From contig NZ_CP108088.1 of NCBI RefSeq assembly GCF_036192275.1, forward strand, positions 8,108,001-8,172,000: DNA of 64,000 nt, in the 5' to 3' direction. The translations under genes and the position numbers were made by a program. The DNA comes from Streptomyces sp. NBC_00250. Its GTDB lineage: Bacteria > Actinomycetota > Actinomycetes > Streptomycetales > Streptomycetaceae. Under the pieces are notes generated by a model. It did not search any database and was not told the origin of the DNA. It was given only the letters and a program-made list of their open reading frames with translations. Every line of letters starts with the position of its first letter. Positions within the stretch are counted from its first letter, which is position 1. This document shows, piece after piece, positions 51,151-60,728 of the stretch.

Positions 51151-54100
51151 ATGGTGGTGAAGTTCGGGCTGCTCGGATCGCTCGTCGTCCACGACGGGAA
51201 AGAACTGCGTCCCGTGACCGGACCCAAGGTCCGGGTCCTCCTCGCGGCACTGCTGCTCCAGGCGAACCGGGCGGTGTCCCGGGACGCCCTCAAGGAGGCC
51301 CTGTGGGGCGCCTCCGTGCCCGCCAGCGCCGACGCCGCCCTCGCCAACCACCTCACCCGGCTGCGCCGCGTCCTGGCCGCCCTGGACGACGGGACCGACG
51401 AGCGGCTGCGCACCGTGGCCCCCGGCTATCAGCTGCTCGTCGACGAGGGCGAGCTCGACGCCGACCTCTTCGAGGCCCGGGTCAGGGCCGTACGGCACGC
51501 CCACCGCCGGGAGGAGTGGGAGGAGGTCCGGCGCGAGACCGCGCTCGCCATGCCCCTGTGGCGCGGCACACCCCTCGCGGACCTTGCCCCCTTCGCCGAC
51601 ACCGAGGGGCCCGCGCTCCGCGTCCATCAGCTCGCGGAGGCCCGCCTGCAGGCCCTCGAATGGAGCTTCGACGCCGAGCTCGGTCTTGGGCGGCACCACG
51701 AGGCCGTCGCCCCGCTCAGCACGCTGGCGGCCGAGCATCCCCTGCGGGAGGGATTCCACCGGCGGCTCATGCTGGCGCTGTACCGGTCCGGCCGCCAGGC
51801 CGAGGCCTTCTCCGTCTACCACCGGCTGCGCCGCAGCCTCGTCGAGGAGCTCGGCACGGAACCGAGCGCCGCCGTCCAGCGGGCCCACCAGGAGGTCCTC
51901 GCCGGCGAACCGGCGCCCCGCCCGCGCGCCCACACCGGCCGCGCCGCGCCCCAGCCGCCCTTCCAGCTGCCCTGTGAGGGAGACGCCTTCACCGGCAGGG
52001 AGGCCGAGGCGGCGGCGATACGGGCCCTGCTCGGCGGGCCGGGGGAGACCCGGACGGGCGCCGGCGAAGGGCAGGGCACGGGCGGGGGCGCAGGCGCCGC
52101 GGGGCCCACCGGCGGCGATGCCGACGGGCGGGGCAGCGGCGAGACCGGCGGTGACGTCGACCGGCGGGACGGCGGCGAGACCGACCGTGCCGGCGGCCGC
52201 CCCGACGCGCTGCCCGCCACCGGCGGACCCGCCCCTGCCGCACCCGCCCGTCTCAGACACGTCGTCATCTCCGGCATGGGCGGTGTCGGCAAGACCGCCC
52301 TCGCCGTCCACGTGGCCCACCGCCTGCGCGAGGCCTTCCCCGACGGTGCCCTCTACGCCGACCTGCGCGGCTACTGCGTCCACGGCGCCCGCACGGCCCA
52401 CGAGCTGCTCGCCCGCTTCCTCTCGGACCTCGGCGTGCACCACGACTCCCTGCCCGACGACACCGACGACCGCGCCCTGCTCCTCCGCGCCGCGCTCGCC
52501 GAGCGCCGCGTCCTGCTGGTCCTCGACAACGCGCGCAACGCCGACCACGTGGCGCCCCTCCTCCCGGCCGGCGGCCCGAGCGCCGCCCTCATCACCAGCC
52601 GGCAGCTGCTCGCCGACCTGCCGGGCTCCGTGAAGGTCCCGCTGGCCCCGCTGCCCGCGGCCGACCAGCACGCGCTCCTCGCCAAACTCGCGGGCGCCGA
52701 TCGGGTGCGGCACGAGCCGGAGGCGCTGGCCGACATCATGGCCGCCTGCGGGGGCCTGCCCCTCGCGCTGCACATCGTCGGCGGCCGGCTCGCCTCCCGT
52801 CCCTCCTGGCCCCTCGCACTCCTGGCGAAACGGCTCACCCCGCACCAGGGCCGCCTGGAGACCCTCACCATGGGCACCTTCGACGTCCAGCGGACCTTCG
52901 CCATGAGTTACGTGGCCATGCGCGACAGCGACCAGCCCCTGGAGCGCGAGGCGGCGCGGGCCTTCCGGCTCATCGGCCGGGCGTGGTCGGGCCACCAGGT
53001 CACCCCGCAGTCCACCGCCGCGCTCCTCGACGTCACCGAGCCCCGCGCCGCCGCCGTACTCGACGTCCTGGCCGACGCCCACCTCGTCCTCAACCCGGAG
53101 CCCGACCGGTACGTGCTCCACGACCTCCTCGGCGAGTACGCGTGGCAGCGCGGGGAGGAGGAGGACACGGAGGCCGAGCTCCTCGCCGCCACCCTCCGGC
53201 TGCTCTCCTGGTACGTCGCGGCCCTCGCGGCCGCGTCGCACGCCGCCACCCGGGAGACCCAGTCCCCGCCGCCGCTGGAGCGGGAGACCGGGAAACCCCT
53301 GTCGCTGCCCGAGTTCGCCGACGACGACGAGGCGATCCGCTGGACGGCCAGGGAACTCCCCGCCATCCGGGACGCCCTCACCCGCGCCGGGGAACTGGGC
53401 CGCTCCGACATGGCGTGGCGGCTCGCCGTGGGGCTGTTCGGATACGCCGGTACGCACTGGTGGACGTCGGAATGGGACGCCTGTCTCGGACAGGCGATGG
53501 ACATCGCCCGCGCCCACGACGACACGCTCGGTCAGGCGTGGCTGCACCGGCGGATGGCCGTCGCCCACGGCATGGCCTTCCGCAACGAGGACTGCCTCGC
53601 ACACCTCCGCATCGCCCTGGAGCTGTTCACCGCGCGCGGCGACGTACTGGCCAGGGCCTCGATCCTCGGTAACCTGTCGGCCCTCTACTCGCAGATCGAG
53701 GAGGCCGAGCAGGCGCTGGAGTACGCCGAACTCTCCCGCGATCTCTACCGGGAGGCCGGCAACACCCGCGGCGAGGCGCTCGTGCTCAGCAGGATCGCGG
53801 AGGCCCGCCAGCTGTCCGGAGACTTCGAGGGGGCGGCGGCGGACATGATGCGCGTCGTCGAGCTGCTGCGCGCCGACGGCCCATGGCTCTTCCTCGCGAC
53901 CTCGCTCACCAAGTACGGCGACATCCAGCGCGGTCTCGGTCGCCGCGACGAGGCCTTCGCGGCCCTCGCGGAGGCGCTCGGCATCAGGCACCGGATGGAG
54001 GACGCCGGAGGGACGGCCGACTGCCTGGTCTTCACGGCCCGCGCCCACCACCACTTCGGGGAGTGGGACGCCGCCCGCGCGACCTGGGAGACCTGTCTGG

Positions 54101-54180
54101 AGCTGGCCCGTACGCACAACCTGGCCAAGCGGATCGAGGAGAGCCTCGAAGGTCTCGCCGCCCTCCCCGACGCGGAGTGA
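51151..54180 (+). CDS. AfsR/SARP-family regulator (BTAD, NB-ARC, TPR)
   Basis: A 1009-residue regulator of the AfsR type. OmpR-like winged helix (about 1-95: FGLLGSLVVHDGKELRPVTG, ANHLTRLRRVL), bacterial transcriptional activation domain (about 100-250), a Gly-rich linker (about 285-365), NB-ARC ATPase (Walker A GMGGVGKTALAVH near 375-387, VLLVLDNARNADHV, GGLPLALHIVGG), and TPR-like helices to the end. Such proteins activate secondary metabolism or development in response to nucleotide or partner signals. ATG 51151 or the adjacent GTGs. It is divergent from gap with a 137-bp spacer. It is not next to biosynthetic genes, so it is probably a global or orphan regulator. Confidence 0.92.
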   Translation: MVVKFGLLGSLVVHDGKELRPVTGPKVRVLLAALLLQANRAVSRDALKEALWGASVPASADAALANHLTRLRRVLAALDDGTDERLRTVAPGYQLLVDEGELDADLFEARVRAVRHAHRREEWEEVRRETALAMPLWRGTPLADLAPFADTEGPALRVHQLAEARLQALEWSFDAELGLGRHHEAVAPLSTLAAEHPLREGFHRRLMLALYRSGRQAEAFSVYHRLRRSLVEELGTEPSAAVQRAHQEVLAGEPAPRPRAHTGRAAPQPPFQLPCEGDAFTGREAEAAAIRALLGGPGETRTGAGEGQGTGGGAGAAGPTGGDADGRGSGETGGDVDRRDGGETDRAGGRPDALPATGGPAPAAPARLRHVVISGMGGVGKTALAVHVAHRLREAFPDGALYADLRGYCVHGARTAHELLARFLSDLGVHHDSLPDDTDDRALLLRAALAERRVLLVLDNARNADHVAPLLPAGGPSAALITSRQLLADLPGSVKVPLAPLPAADQHALLAKLAGADRVRHEPEALADIMAACGGLPLALHIVGGRLASRPSWPLALLAKRLTPHQGRLETLTMGTFDVQRTFAMSYVAMRDSDQPLEREAARAFRLIGRAWSGHQVTPQSTAALLDVTEPRAAAVLDVLADAHLVLNPEPDRYVLHDLLGEYAWQRGEEEDTEAELLAATLRLLSWYVAALAAASHAATRETQSPPPLERETGKPLSLPEFADDDEAIRWTARELPAIRDALTRAGELGRSDMAWRLAVGLFGYAGTHWWTSEWDACLGQAMDIARAHDDTLGQAWLHRRMAVAHGMAFRNEDCLAHLRIALELFTARGDVLARASILGNLSALYSQIEEAEQALEYAELSRDLYREAGNTRGEALVLSRIAEARQLSGDFEGAAADMMRVVELLRADGPWLFLATSLTKYGDIQRGLGRRDEAFAALAEALGIRHRMEDAGGTADCLVFTARAHHHFGEWDAARATWETCLELARTHNLAKRIEESLEGLAALPDAE

Positions 54181-54242
54181 GCCGCGCGGGAACCCACGGG
54201 ACGTCCCGGGGACGTGTGGGACGGGGGAGGGCGGGAAACCCC

Positions 54243-54887
54243 CTACCCCTGGTCCCGGCGCAGCCGCTCCCGGATGCCCGCGATGCGCTGTTCGAGTGCC
54301 GCCCGGCGCTCGGGCCATTCCTCGGCGATGACGGAGAAGAAGACGGTGTCACGGAGGCGGTCGCCCTCGCCCGGGGCCCAGGAGACGGACCAGTTCCGCA
54401 GGACGCCCTCGAAGGTCGCGCCCACGCTCGTGATGGCCCCCCGTGAGCGGGCGTTGCGGGCGTCCGTCTTGAGGTCGACCCGGGCCACGTCCCAGCTCTC
54501 GAAGGCGTGCCGGAAGAGGAGGTACTTGGCCTCCGTGTTCACGCCCGTGCCCTGCGCGGAGGCGGCGAGCCAGGTGTAGCCGATCTCGATCGCGCAGAGT
54601 CCCTCACCGGAGGGCCACGGGCGCGGGGCCAGGAAGGAGGTGTGGCCGACGGCCTGGCCCGTGGCCACGTTCACCTGCGCGTACGGCATCAGGAGGCCGT
54701 CGGCCGCGCCGCTGAGCCGCGCGTCGATGTAGGCCTCGACCGCATTCCGCTCCGGCACCGGGGTGAAGCCGTAGGAGTCGCGGTTCTCCTCCGCCGCCTC
54801 GGCGAGGCCGGCCGCATGGTGATGCCCCAGCGGCTCCAGGCGCACGAGCGCGCCCTCCAGGACCGGTCCTTCAAGGGTGAAACCCAT
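54243..54887 (-). CDS. GNAT family N-acetyltransferase
   Basis: A 214-residue acetyltransferase of the RimJ/RimL-like branch: [20 protein letters not shown] at the start, [20 protein letters not shown] carrying the acetyl-CoA pyrophosphate loop (Q/RxxGxG-like AQGTGV), then [20 protein letters not shown] and [20 protein letters not shown]. The substrate is unknown: protein N-terminus, amino acid or antibiotic. ATG 54887 starts [12 protein letters not shown]. It is convergent with the AfsR-type gene. Confidence 0.9.
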   Translation of the reverse strand: MGFTLEGPVLEGALVRLEPLGHHHAAGLAEAAEENRDSYGFTPVPERNAVEAYIDARLSGAADGLLMPYAQVNVATGQAVGHTSFLAPRPWPSGEGLCAIEIGYTWLAASAQGTGVNTEAKYLLFRHAFESWDVARVDLKTDARNARSRGAITSVGATFEGVLRNWSVSWAPGEGDRLRDTVFFSVIAEEWPERRAALEQRIAGIRERLRRDQG

Positions 54888-54995
54888 GGCTCCGCACTCC
54901 GTACAGGTCAAGCTCGGCAAAGTCGGCAAAGATCGTTCGAACGGGGTGCAGCGTCGCAGAGTCGGCGCGCGGAGGCACGTCGATTTCGCAGGCGG

Positions 54996-56024
54996 TCACG
55001 GGAACGCGAGGGCCCGGAACACATCCCTGACGCGGGCGAGCGGGCCGGGGTCACGGGTGAGGTGGAGGCGGTTGGTGAGCAGGACCGCCCAGCGCCCGCG
55101 GGACGGTGACACCCACATGCCCGTCCCGGTGAAGCCGAAGTGCGACCAGACGTCGTCCGGGGGTTCCGTACCCGGCGCCGGATGCCAGAACAGGCCGCGC
55201 GGCGGGTCGAGTTCGCCGGTGTGGACGCGCAGCGAGCCGGCCGTCCAGTCGGCGGAGAAGGTGCCGGGCACCGGGACGAGGAGGTGGCGCAGGAACCGTC
55301 CGACGTCGGCCGTGGTCGTGAAGACCCCCGCGATCCCGCAGGCGCCGCCGAGAAGCCGGGCGGAGAAGTCGTGGACGGTGCCCTGGAGATGCGTTCCGGT
55401 CTCCTCGTCGTACTCGGTGGGAGCGCACCGGTCCATGAGCGAGGCGGGCAGCGGGCCGTAACGGGTCTCCGCCATGCCGAGCGGGGTCCAGACCCGCTCC
55501 TCGGCGAGCCGGGGGAGCGGGCGACGGGTGAGGTGCTCGGCGAGATAGCCGAGGATCAGCGCCGCCCGGTCGGTGTACGCGACGGCCTCCCCGGGCCGGT
55601 GTCGCAGCTGCTCGGCGAGCACGCCGTCCCGGACGTCCTGCGGGTCGGAGCCGTACAGATGCCGGAGGTTGGCGCGCAGCGGCAGGCCCGCGGTGTGGGT
55701 GAGGAGGTGGTGCGCCGTCGCGCGGGCGAGGGGCCGTGCCGTCGCCTCGGGCCAGTAACTGCCCAGCGGGGCCGTCGGATCGAGCTTCCCGGCGTCGACG
55801 AGGGTGCCGATCACCGCCCAGACGGCAAGGATCTTCGTGAGGCTCGCCACGTCGAACAGCGTGTCGTGGCGCATCGGTTCACCGGGGCGCGTCGGGTCGA
55901 GCAGACCGACGGCCCCGTCGGACACCGTCGTACGTGCATCACCGACGGCCCAGACCATGCCGGGGCACACACCCGCGCGCACGGCGTCGCCGAGGAGCCG
56001 CTCGAAAGGGTCGCTGCGCTGCAC
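54996..56024 (-). CDS. Beta-lactamase-fold serine hydrolase
   Basis: A 342-residue member of the beta-lactamase/D-alanyl-D-alanine carboxypeptidase-like family. SxxK is SLTK (in FDVASLTKILAVW, about 58-70), the Tyr motif YTD lies in GEAVAYTDRAALILGYLAEH, and the third element is HFGFTGTG near 305. There is no signal peptide. It is a different subgroup from the hydrolase at 8.7 kb, with low similarity. The start is GTG 56024 or TTG 56027, both after GGAGG. The substrate is unknown; peptidase or esterase activity is likely. Confidence 0.85.
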   Translation of the reverse strand: MQRSDPFERLLGDAVRAGVCPGMVWAVGDARTTVSDGAVGLLDPTRPGEPMRHDTLFDVASLTKILAVWAVIGTLVDAGKLDPTAPLGSYWPEATARPLARATAHHLLTHTAGLPLRANLRHLYGSDPQDVRDGVLAEQLRHRPGEAVAYTDRAALILGYLAEHLTRRPLPRLAEERVWTPLGMAETRYGPLPASLMDRCAPTEYDEETGTHLQGTVHDFSARLLGGACGIAGVFTTTADVGRFLRHLLVPVPGTFSADWTAGSLRVHTGELDPPRGLFWHPAPGTEPPDDVWSHFGFTGTGMWVSPSRGRWAVLLTNRLHLTRDPGPLARVRDVFRALAFP

Positions 56025-56147
56025 CAAGGCGGGCCTCCGGACGGTTGCGGGCGGCCCTGGCCTGGTGGGCCGTGCTCCGGAGTCATGCCCCGGCCGTGCG
56101 GGAAGACACCCTTCCGGGCGTCCGTCTCCCCACCGGCCGCATGCCGG

Positions 56148-57923
56148 TCACCTGGCGTCCGTCTCCTTGTCGGGCTTGTCGACCGGCTTGCAGGTGACCT
56201 CGTCGCGCGGGGTGTAGTGGGTCTTGAAGGTCTCCCGCTTGACCTCCGCGCCGTCGTTCTTGAACACCCGGTCCACCGAGATGTCGAAGCCCTCCAGCGG
56301 CGGCTGCGGCACACAGGCCTTGCCGGTGCCCTCGACCTTCTTCGGCTCCGTGAGGTTGGTGCGCTCTCCGGCGACCGCCTCCACCGAGTCGTACTTCTTC
56401 GTCCCGAGGAAGCTCACGGTGACGGACGAGTCCGTCGCGCCCGCCTTGATGTAGATCGGCTTCCCGGAGTCGTTGCGGAACTTCAGGTCGAGCTGGCCCC
56501 AGGCGACCGTCGCCTCGCGGCCGGCCGGGTAGCGCTCGATGTAGAAGGAGTGGGCGCCGTACTCGACGGGCTTCACCCCGGCGAAGAACATGGCGTTGAA
56601 CATGGTGGTGGCCATCGCCGAGACACCGCCGCCGGGCGCGGAGCGGTACTGGCCGTCGAGGATCATCGTGCCGTCGACGAAGCCGTTGTCCGGGGTGCGC
56701 TCGCCGACCGTCTCGTTGAAGCTCCACACCTGGCCGGGCTGCACGACCGAACCGTTGATGAGCTCGGCGGCCCGACCGATGTTCGTCGTCCGGTACGGCG
56801 CGCTCGGGAAGTTCACCGTGAACGTCGACATCTGCTCGGTGATCCCGAGCCGCGCGAGGGACTCGGACGTCAGCTCGGGCTGGGTGACCGTCGTGGCCAC
56901 GGGGGCGGTACGGGCGGCGGTACCCGACTGGGTGAGCAGCGGACGCACGGCGTCACCCAGGGCCTTCGCGGTCACCTCGTGCCCAGGCCTGCCCTCCGAC
57001 TCCACGACGGCCTTGCCGTCCCGTACGCCGAGGGTCGCCTCGACGGGCGCGCCCGTCAGGGCGGAGATCGGGTCCGCCACGTCCGGGTCGCGCAGCAGCG
57101 CCTCGGCGTCGAGGTCGGCGGTCAGCCGGCCGTTCTCGTTCTTCACGGTGAGGTGGTCGCCGAGGGTCGCGGCGGAGATCCGGAGCCGGTCCTGGCCCGC
57201 GGTGAGCGTCACCGGGCCGGAGACGGCGGGCTTCGCGTACGTGTCGAGGAAGCGGGTCACCTCGGCCGCGGCCAGCTTCGGCTCGGTCAGGGCGACGGGA
57301 AGGGTGACGGGCGCGGCGCCGGTGGTGGCGGGGTAGGCGGCGCGCAGGGCGTCCACCGCCTTCCCGGCGTCCAGCTTCTGCCCGGTCACGGGCTGGGTCG
57401 AGACGGCCTTGCCCTCGTGGAAGGCCACGGACCCCTCGCGCACCGTGCGGTCGTTCTTCTTGGCAAGCTCGGCCACGGCGGCGTTCGCCTTGTCCGCGTC
57501 GTACGCGAAGACCGGGTCGATCTCGCGCTCGCCGGACGAGAAGAGCCGCCCGATGACCGTGAACGGGTCGCGGGAGGGATCGGCCGCGCGCTCGGCGGTC
57601 TTCGCCAGGTCCACGGTGAGGCCGGCGGACGCCGGCGTCACGGTCGAGGCGCGGTCGCCGACCCGCACGGGTATCGGCGCGCTCCACGCGGCCGGGGCCT
57701 CGGCCGCCAGCTTGGCCTCGGCGTCGGCACGGCTCATGCCGCCGATGTCCACGCCGCCGACGCGGGTGCCGGCGGATATGTCGTCGCCGGTGGCGACGAG
57801 CCCCGCCACGTACAGCCCGCCCGCGGCGACGGCGACCACGCCTGTCGCGATCGCCGCTGTCCGGAGACGCGGGCGGCGCCCCTCGCGGGGCGTCGGGACA
57901 TGGTCGGTCGTGGAGCTGGGCAC
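56148..57923 (-). CDS. VanW family protein with peptidoglycan-binding-like domains
   Basis: A 591-residue secreted or membrane-anchored protein. An N-terminal transmembrane segment (about 20-45) is followed by two YoaR-like extracellular domains (about 50-330, with VGGVDIGGMSRADAEAKLAA and a second ALGD-type block). The VanW domain (about 370-500) has SFNETVGERTPDNGFVDG, GGGVSAMATTMFNAMFFAGV and SFYIERYPAGREATVAWGQL, and a beta-rich tail contains two Cys. VanW was first seen in vancomycin-resistance clusters, but its activity is undefined; no other van genes are here. GTG 57923 has GGGAG five bases upstream. Confidence 0.9.
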   Translation of the reverse strand: MPSSTTDHVPTPREGRRPRLRTAAIATGVVAVAAGGLYVAGLVATGDDISAGTRVGGVDIGGMSRADAEAKLAAEAPAAWSAPIPVRVGDRASTVTPASAGLTVDLAKTAERAADPSRDPFTVIGRLFSSGEREIDPVFAYDADKANAAVAELAKKNDRTVREGSVAFHEGKAVSTQPVTGQKLDAGKAVDALRAAYPATTGAAPVTLPVALTEPKLAAAEVTRFLDTYAKPAVSGPVTLTAGQDRLRISAATLGDHLTVKNENGRLTADLDAEALLRDPDVADPISALTGAPVEATLGVRDGKAVVESEGRPGHEVTAKALGDAVRPLLTQSGTAARTAPVATTVTQPELTSESLARLGITEQMSTFTVNFPSAPYRTTNIGRAAELINGSVVQPGQVWSFNETVGERTPDNGFVDGTMILDGQYRSAPGGGVSAMATTMFNAMFFAGVKPVEYGAHSFYIERYPAGREATVAWGQLDLKFRNDSGKPIYIKAGATDSSVTVSFLGTKKYDSVEAVAGERTNLTEPKKVEGTGKACVPQPPLEGFDISVDRVFKNDGAEVKRETFKTHYTPRDEVTCKPVDKPDKETDAR

Positions 57924-58057
57924 ACGCTCTCCCGTGGCGTCGAGGATGGGGGAACCACTCGACGGTACGCCGAAAGAGTGTCTTATGCACATAAGGGTGG
58001 TTTGACCTGCGGGGATACGGAGGGGAGTGGAGGGGGTACGGAACGTGCCCGGGGTCC

Positions 58058-58159
58058 GAAGGGCGTGTTCCCGGGGCCATGAAGCGGGCTCCCGGGGTCG
58101 CGGAGAGGGCTCCGGGCCCGAAGCGTGCTCCCGGAGCCTGAAGCGTGCTCCCGGAGCCC
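58058..58159. repeat. Degenerate 20-24-bp tandem repeat
   Basis: Units of the form GAAGCGTGCTCCCGGAGCCT recur from 58058 on; the last two (58120-58139 and 58140-58159) are nearly identical. Noncoding, upstream of the IclR gene. Confidence 0.65.
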
Positions 58160-58193
58160 TTGGATCGAAGGCCTCACCGTCGGGACCCCCGCC

Positions 58194-58199
58194 TAAGCT
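58194..58199 (+). promoter_or_regulatory. -10 of a probable leaderless iclR transcript
   Basis: TAAGCT fits TANNNT, six bases before ATG 58206, without a Shine-Dalgarno: typical leaderless arrangement. Confidence 0.5.
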
Positions 58200-58205
58200 G
58201 GACGG

Positions 58206-58967
58206 ATGCCTGACCCGTCCCCGAGCCCCGGGCCCCAGTCCGTCGACCGGGCCCTCGCCGTCCTCGACGCCGTCGCCGACGCCGACCGGCCCGTCGGAGC
58301 GAAGGCGCTGGCCAGGCGCCTCGGCTGCGCGCTCTCGACCGTCTACCACCTGACCGGGCCCCTGCTCGCGCGCGGCTACCTCGTCCGTACCACCGAGGGA
58401 TACGCCCCCGGGCCCCGCGTCCCGGCCCTGCACCGCTCCCACCAGCGGCACCACGGGCTCGGCGCGGGGACGGGCGAGCTGCTCGGCCGGCTGCGGCGCG
58501 CCACGGGCGCGGAGGCGTACCACACCGCCTACCGGGACGGCCTCATCACCGTCGTCGACACCACCGCCCCGGTCACCGACACGGAGCACCCCTTCACGCC
58601 GGGCCCCGAACAGCGCGCCCACGCGACCGCCCACGGCAAGGCCCTGCTCGCCGCGCTGCCCCGCCCGCTGCGCCGTCGCTATCTGGCGGAGCACGGAATG
58701 GCCCGCTTCACCGAGCGGACGATCACCAGCGCCGAGCGCTTCGAGGCCGAGGTCGACCGGGTGCGCGGACAGGGCATCGCCGTGTCCGTGGGCGAGGCGG
58801 ACCTCGCGTACACCTGTCTCGCCGTCGCGTTGCCCGAGCGCGGCGACGGCATCGTGCACGCCCTGTCCGTCTCGCTGCCCACCGCCGACTTCGGACGACG
58901 GCAGGGCGAGATCCGGGCGGCGCTCACCCGTGCCGTGCCGGAGTTTCCGGCCCTGCCGGAATCCTGA
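58206..58967 (+). CDS. IclR family transcriptional regulator
   Basis: A 253-residue regulator. The N-terminal winged helix (about 10-75) has QSVDRALAVLDAVADADRPV, LARRLGCALSTVYHLTGPLL and RGYLVRTTEGYAPG. The GAF-like effector domain (about 90-245) has AHATAHGKALLAALP and GEADLAYTCLAVALPERGDG. Family members repress or activate catabolic genes on binding small organic acids. ATG 58206 is probably leaderless. It is followed 45 bases later by an ABM monooxygenase gene that it might control. Confidence 0.92.
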   Translation: MPDPSPSPGPQSVDRALAVLDAVADADRPVGAKALARRLGCALSTVYHLTGPLLARGYLVRTTEGYAPGPRVPALHRSHQRHHGLGAGTGELLGRLRRATGAEAYHTAYRDGLITVVDTTAPVTDTEHPFTPGPEQRAHATAHGKALLAALPRPLRRRYLAEHGMARFTERTITSAERFEAEVDRVRGQGIAVSVGEADLAYTCLAVALPERGDGIVHALSVSLPTADFGRRQGEIRAALTRAVPEFPALPES

Positions 58968-59012
58968 GCCGGCCGACTGGCCGCGCCTGCCGGTGCGCCG
59001 CAGGCTTGTCGC

Positions 59013-59342
59013 ATGATCTTCATCGCCGTACGTTTCACCGCCCGCCCCGACCACGCCGACCGCTGGCTCGACCTGGTCGCCGACTTCACCCGCGCCACCC
59101 GCGAGGAGCCCGGCAACCTCTTCTTCGACTGGTCCCGCAGCGTCGACGACCCGAACGTCTTCGTCCTCCTTGAGGCCTTCGCCGACGCCGAGGCGGGCGC
59201 GGCCCACGTCGCCTCCCCGCACTTCACGGCCGGTCTCGCGACCATGGCCGGAGCCATCGCCACCACCCCCGAGATCATCAACGTCGAGGTCCCGCAGCAG
59301 GGCTGGGGCGCCATGGCCGAGCTCGCCCCGACCGGCGCCTGA
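59013..59342 (+). CDS. Antibiotic biosynthesis monooxygenase (ABM) domain protein
   Basis: A 109-residue dimeric ferredoxin-like ABM fold (YgiN type): MIFIAVRFTARPDHADRWLD, TRATREEPGNLFFDWSRSVD, VLLEAFADAEAGAAHVASPH and FTAGLATMAG. Similar small enzymes are cofactor-free quinol monooxygenases or stress-related oxygenases. Conserved EEPG, W and HxxSPHF residues are present. ATG 59013. It may share a transcript with the IclR gene 45 bases upstream. Confidence 0.88.
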   Translation: MIFIAVRFTARPDHADRWLDLVADFTRATREEPGNLFFDWSRSVDDPNVFVLLEAFADAEAGAAHVASPHFTAGLATMAGAIATTPEIINVEVPQQGWGAMAELAPTGA

Positions 59343-59445
59343 GCGTTCCCCGGCCCTTCCGCGGCGCCCCGGGACCGCCTCGCCCCGCCTGATAGGTTCG
59401 CGTGCACACGCAGGCGGGGCGGCGGCCCGAGGGGAGAAGCGGCAC

Positions 59446-60480
59446 ATGGCGGTGAGCGGGCGGCAGACCGGCAGGCCCACCCTTGAGGAGGTCGCGGCCA
59501 GGGCCGGAGTCGGCCGCGGCACCGTCTCCCGGGTCATCAACGGCTCCCCGAGGGTGAGCGAACAGGCCAAGGCCGCCGTCGAACAGGCCGTCGCGGAACT
59601 CGGCTACGTACCGAACCGGGCCGCCCGCGCCCTGGCCGGCAGCCGGACCGACGCCGTCGCCCTGGTGATCCCCGAGACCGAGGCGCGGCTCTTCGCGGAG
59701 CCGTACTTCCTCGACATCATCCGTGGGGTCAGCAGTGAACTCGCCGACGCCGACAAGCAGTTGCTCCTGACCCTGATCCGCAGCGAGCAGGAACGGCAGC
59801 GTTTCGAGCAGTACCTCGCCGCCCAGCGCGTCGACGGCGTCCTCCTCGTCTCCGTGCACGCCTCCGACCCCCTGCCCGACCAGGTCCGCGCCCTCGGCCT
59901 GCCCGCCGTCCTCAACGGCCGCCGCACCGAGGACGAACGGGTCGCCTTCGTCGACTCCGACAACACCGGCGCCGGCCGGACCGCCGTCGCCCATCTCACC
60001 GCGCGCGGCCGCCGTGCCGTCGCCACGATCACCGGACCGCTCGACATGTACGTGGCCCGCTGCCGCCTCGACGGCTACCGGGAAGGCCTGGAAGAGGCCG
60101 GGATCGCCCCCGACGAGACGCTCGTCGCCAACGGCGACTTCACCGAGGACGGCGGGCGCCGCGCCATGCGGCAACTCCTGGACCGCAGACCGGACCTGGA
60201 CGCCGTCTTCGCCGCCTCCGACGTCATGGCCGCGGGCGCCCGGAGCGTCCTGCGCGAGGCCGGTCGCCGGGTTCCCGAGGACGTCGCGCTCGTCGGAGTC
60301 GACGACTCGGCCGTCGCCCGGCACATGGACCCGCCGCTGACGAGCGTCCGCCAGCCCATCGAGGAGATGGGCCGCACCATGGCCCGGCTGCTCCTCCAGG
60401 AGATCGCCGCGCCCAGCGAGCCCGACGAGCAGCCCCGGCAGATGCTCCCGACGGAACTCGTGGTCCGCGCCTCGTCCTGA
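59446..60480 (+). CDS. LacI family transcriptional regulator
   Basis: A 344-residue regulator: HTH and hinge (PTLEEVAARAGVGRGTVSRV, then PNRAARALAGSRTDA, about 10-62) and a sugar-binding-fold domain (about 65-335: LNGRRTEDERVAFVDSDNTG, FAASDVMAAGARSVLREAGR, VALVGVDDSAVARHMDPPLT). The ligand is probably a sugar. ATG 59446 has GGGGAG upstream. TAGGTT (59393-59398) followed by GCGTGCACACGC (59400-59411, GCGTG/CACGC arms) looks like its promoter and a possible operator. No sugar genes are adjacent. Confidence 0.92.
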   Translation: MAVSGRQTGRPTLEEVAARAGVGRGTVSRVINGSPRVSEQAKAAVEQAVAELGYVPNRAARALAGSRTDAVALVIPETEARLFAEPYFLDIIRGVSSELADADKQLLLTLIRSEQERQRFEQYLAAQRVDGVLLVSVHASDPLPDQVRALGLPAVLNGRRTEDERVAFVDSDNTGAGRTAVAHLTARGRRAVATITGPLDMYVARCRLDGYREGLEEAGIAPDETLVANGDFTEDGGRRAMRQLLDRRPDLDAVFAASDVMAAGARSVLREAGRRVPEDVALVGVDDSAVARHMDPPLTSVRQPIEEMGRTMARLLLQEIAAPSEPDEQPRQMLPTELVVRASS

Positions 60481-60501
60481 CGCCGGCCGTCCGCACCCGA
60501 C

Positions 60502-60595
60502 GCCGAACCACCGGCCGCCCGAACCTCCGCACCCGCCGCCGAACCACCCGCCGCCGAACCACCCGCCGCCCGAACCTCCGCACCAGCGCCGGCCC
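60502..60595. repeat. Degenerate CGAACCACC/GCCGCC tandem repeat
   Basis: CGAACCACC followed by GCCGCC recurs about four times with spacing 15-35 between the LacI gene and the GGDEF-EAL gene. Noncoding. Confidence 0.6.
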
Positions 60596-60728
60596 GCCGC
60601 ACCTGTCGCGAAGGCGCCGAGATGCAGGCGTCCCGGGCGCCCCGGAGAATGGACACCGTACGGGGTCCAATCCGCGAACAGGGCGCTCCCGACGGCGTCC
60701 GTCCGACCCGGCAAGGGGGCGGTCGACG

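Noticed and set aside
54181..54242. Terminator between the AfsR-type and GNAT genes
   Set aside because: Only short partial dyads (such as GGGACGTCCC) are visible; no stable long stem could be drawn by eye.
56148..57923. VanW gene as part of a vancomycin-resistance cluster
   Set aside because: No vanH, vanA, vanX, vanR or vanS homologue is adjacent; VanW proteins are widespread without glycopeptide resistance.
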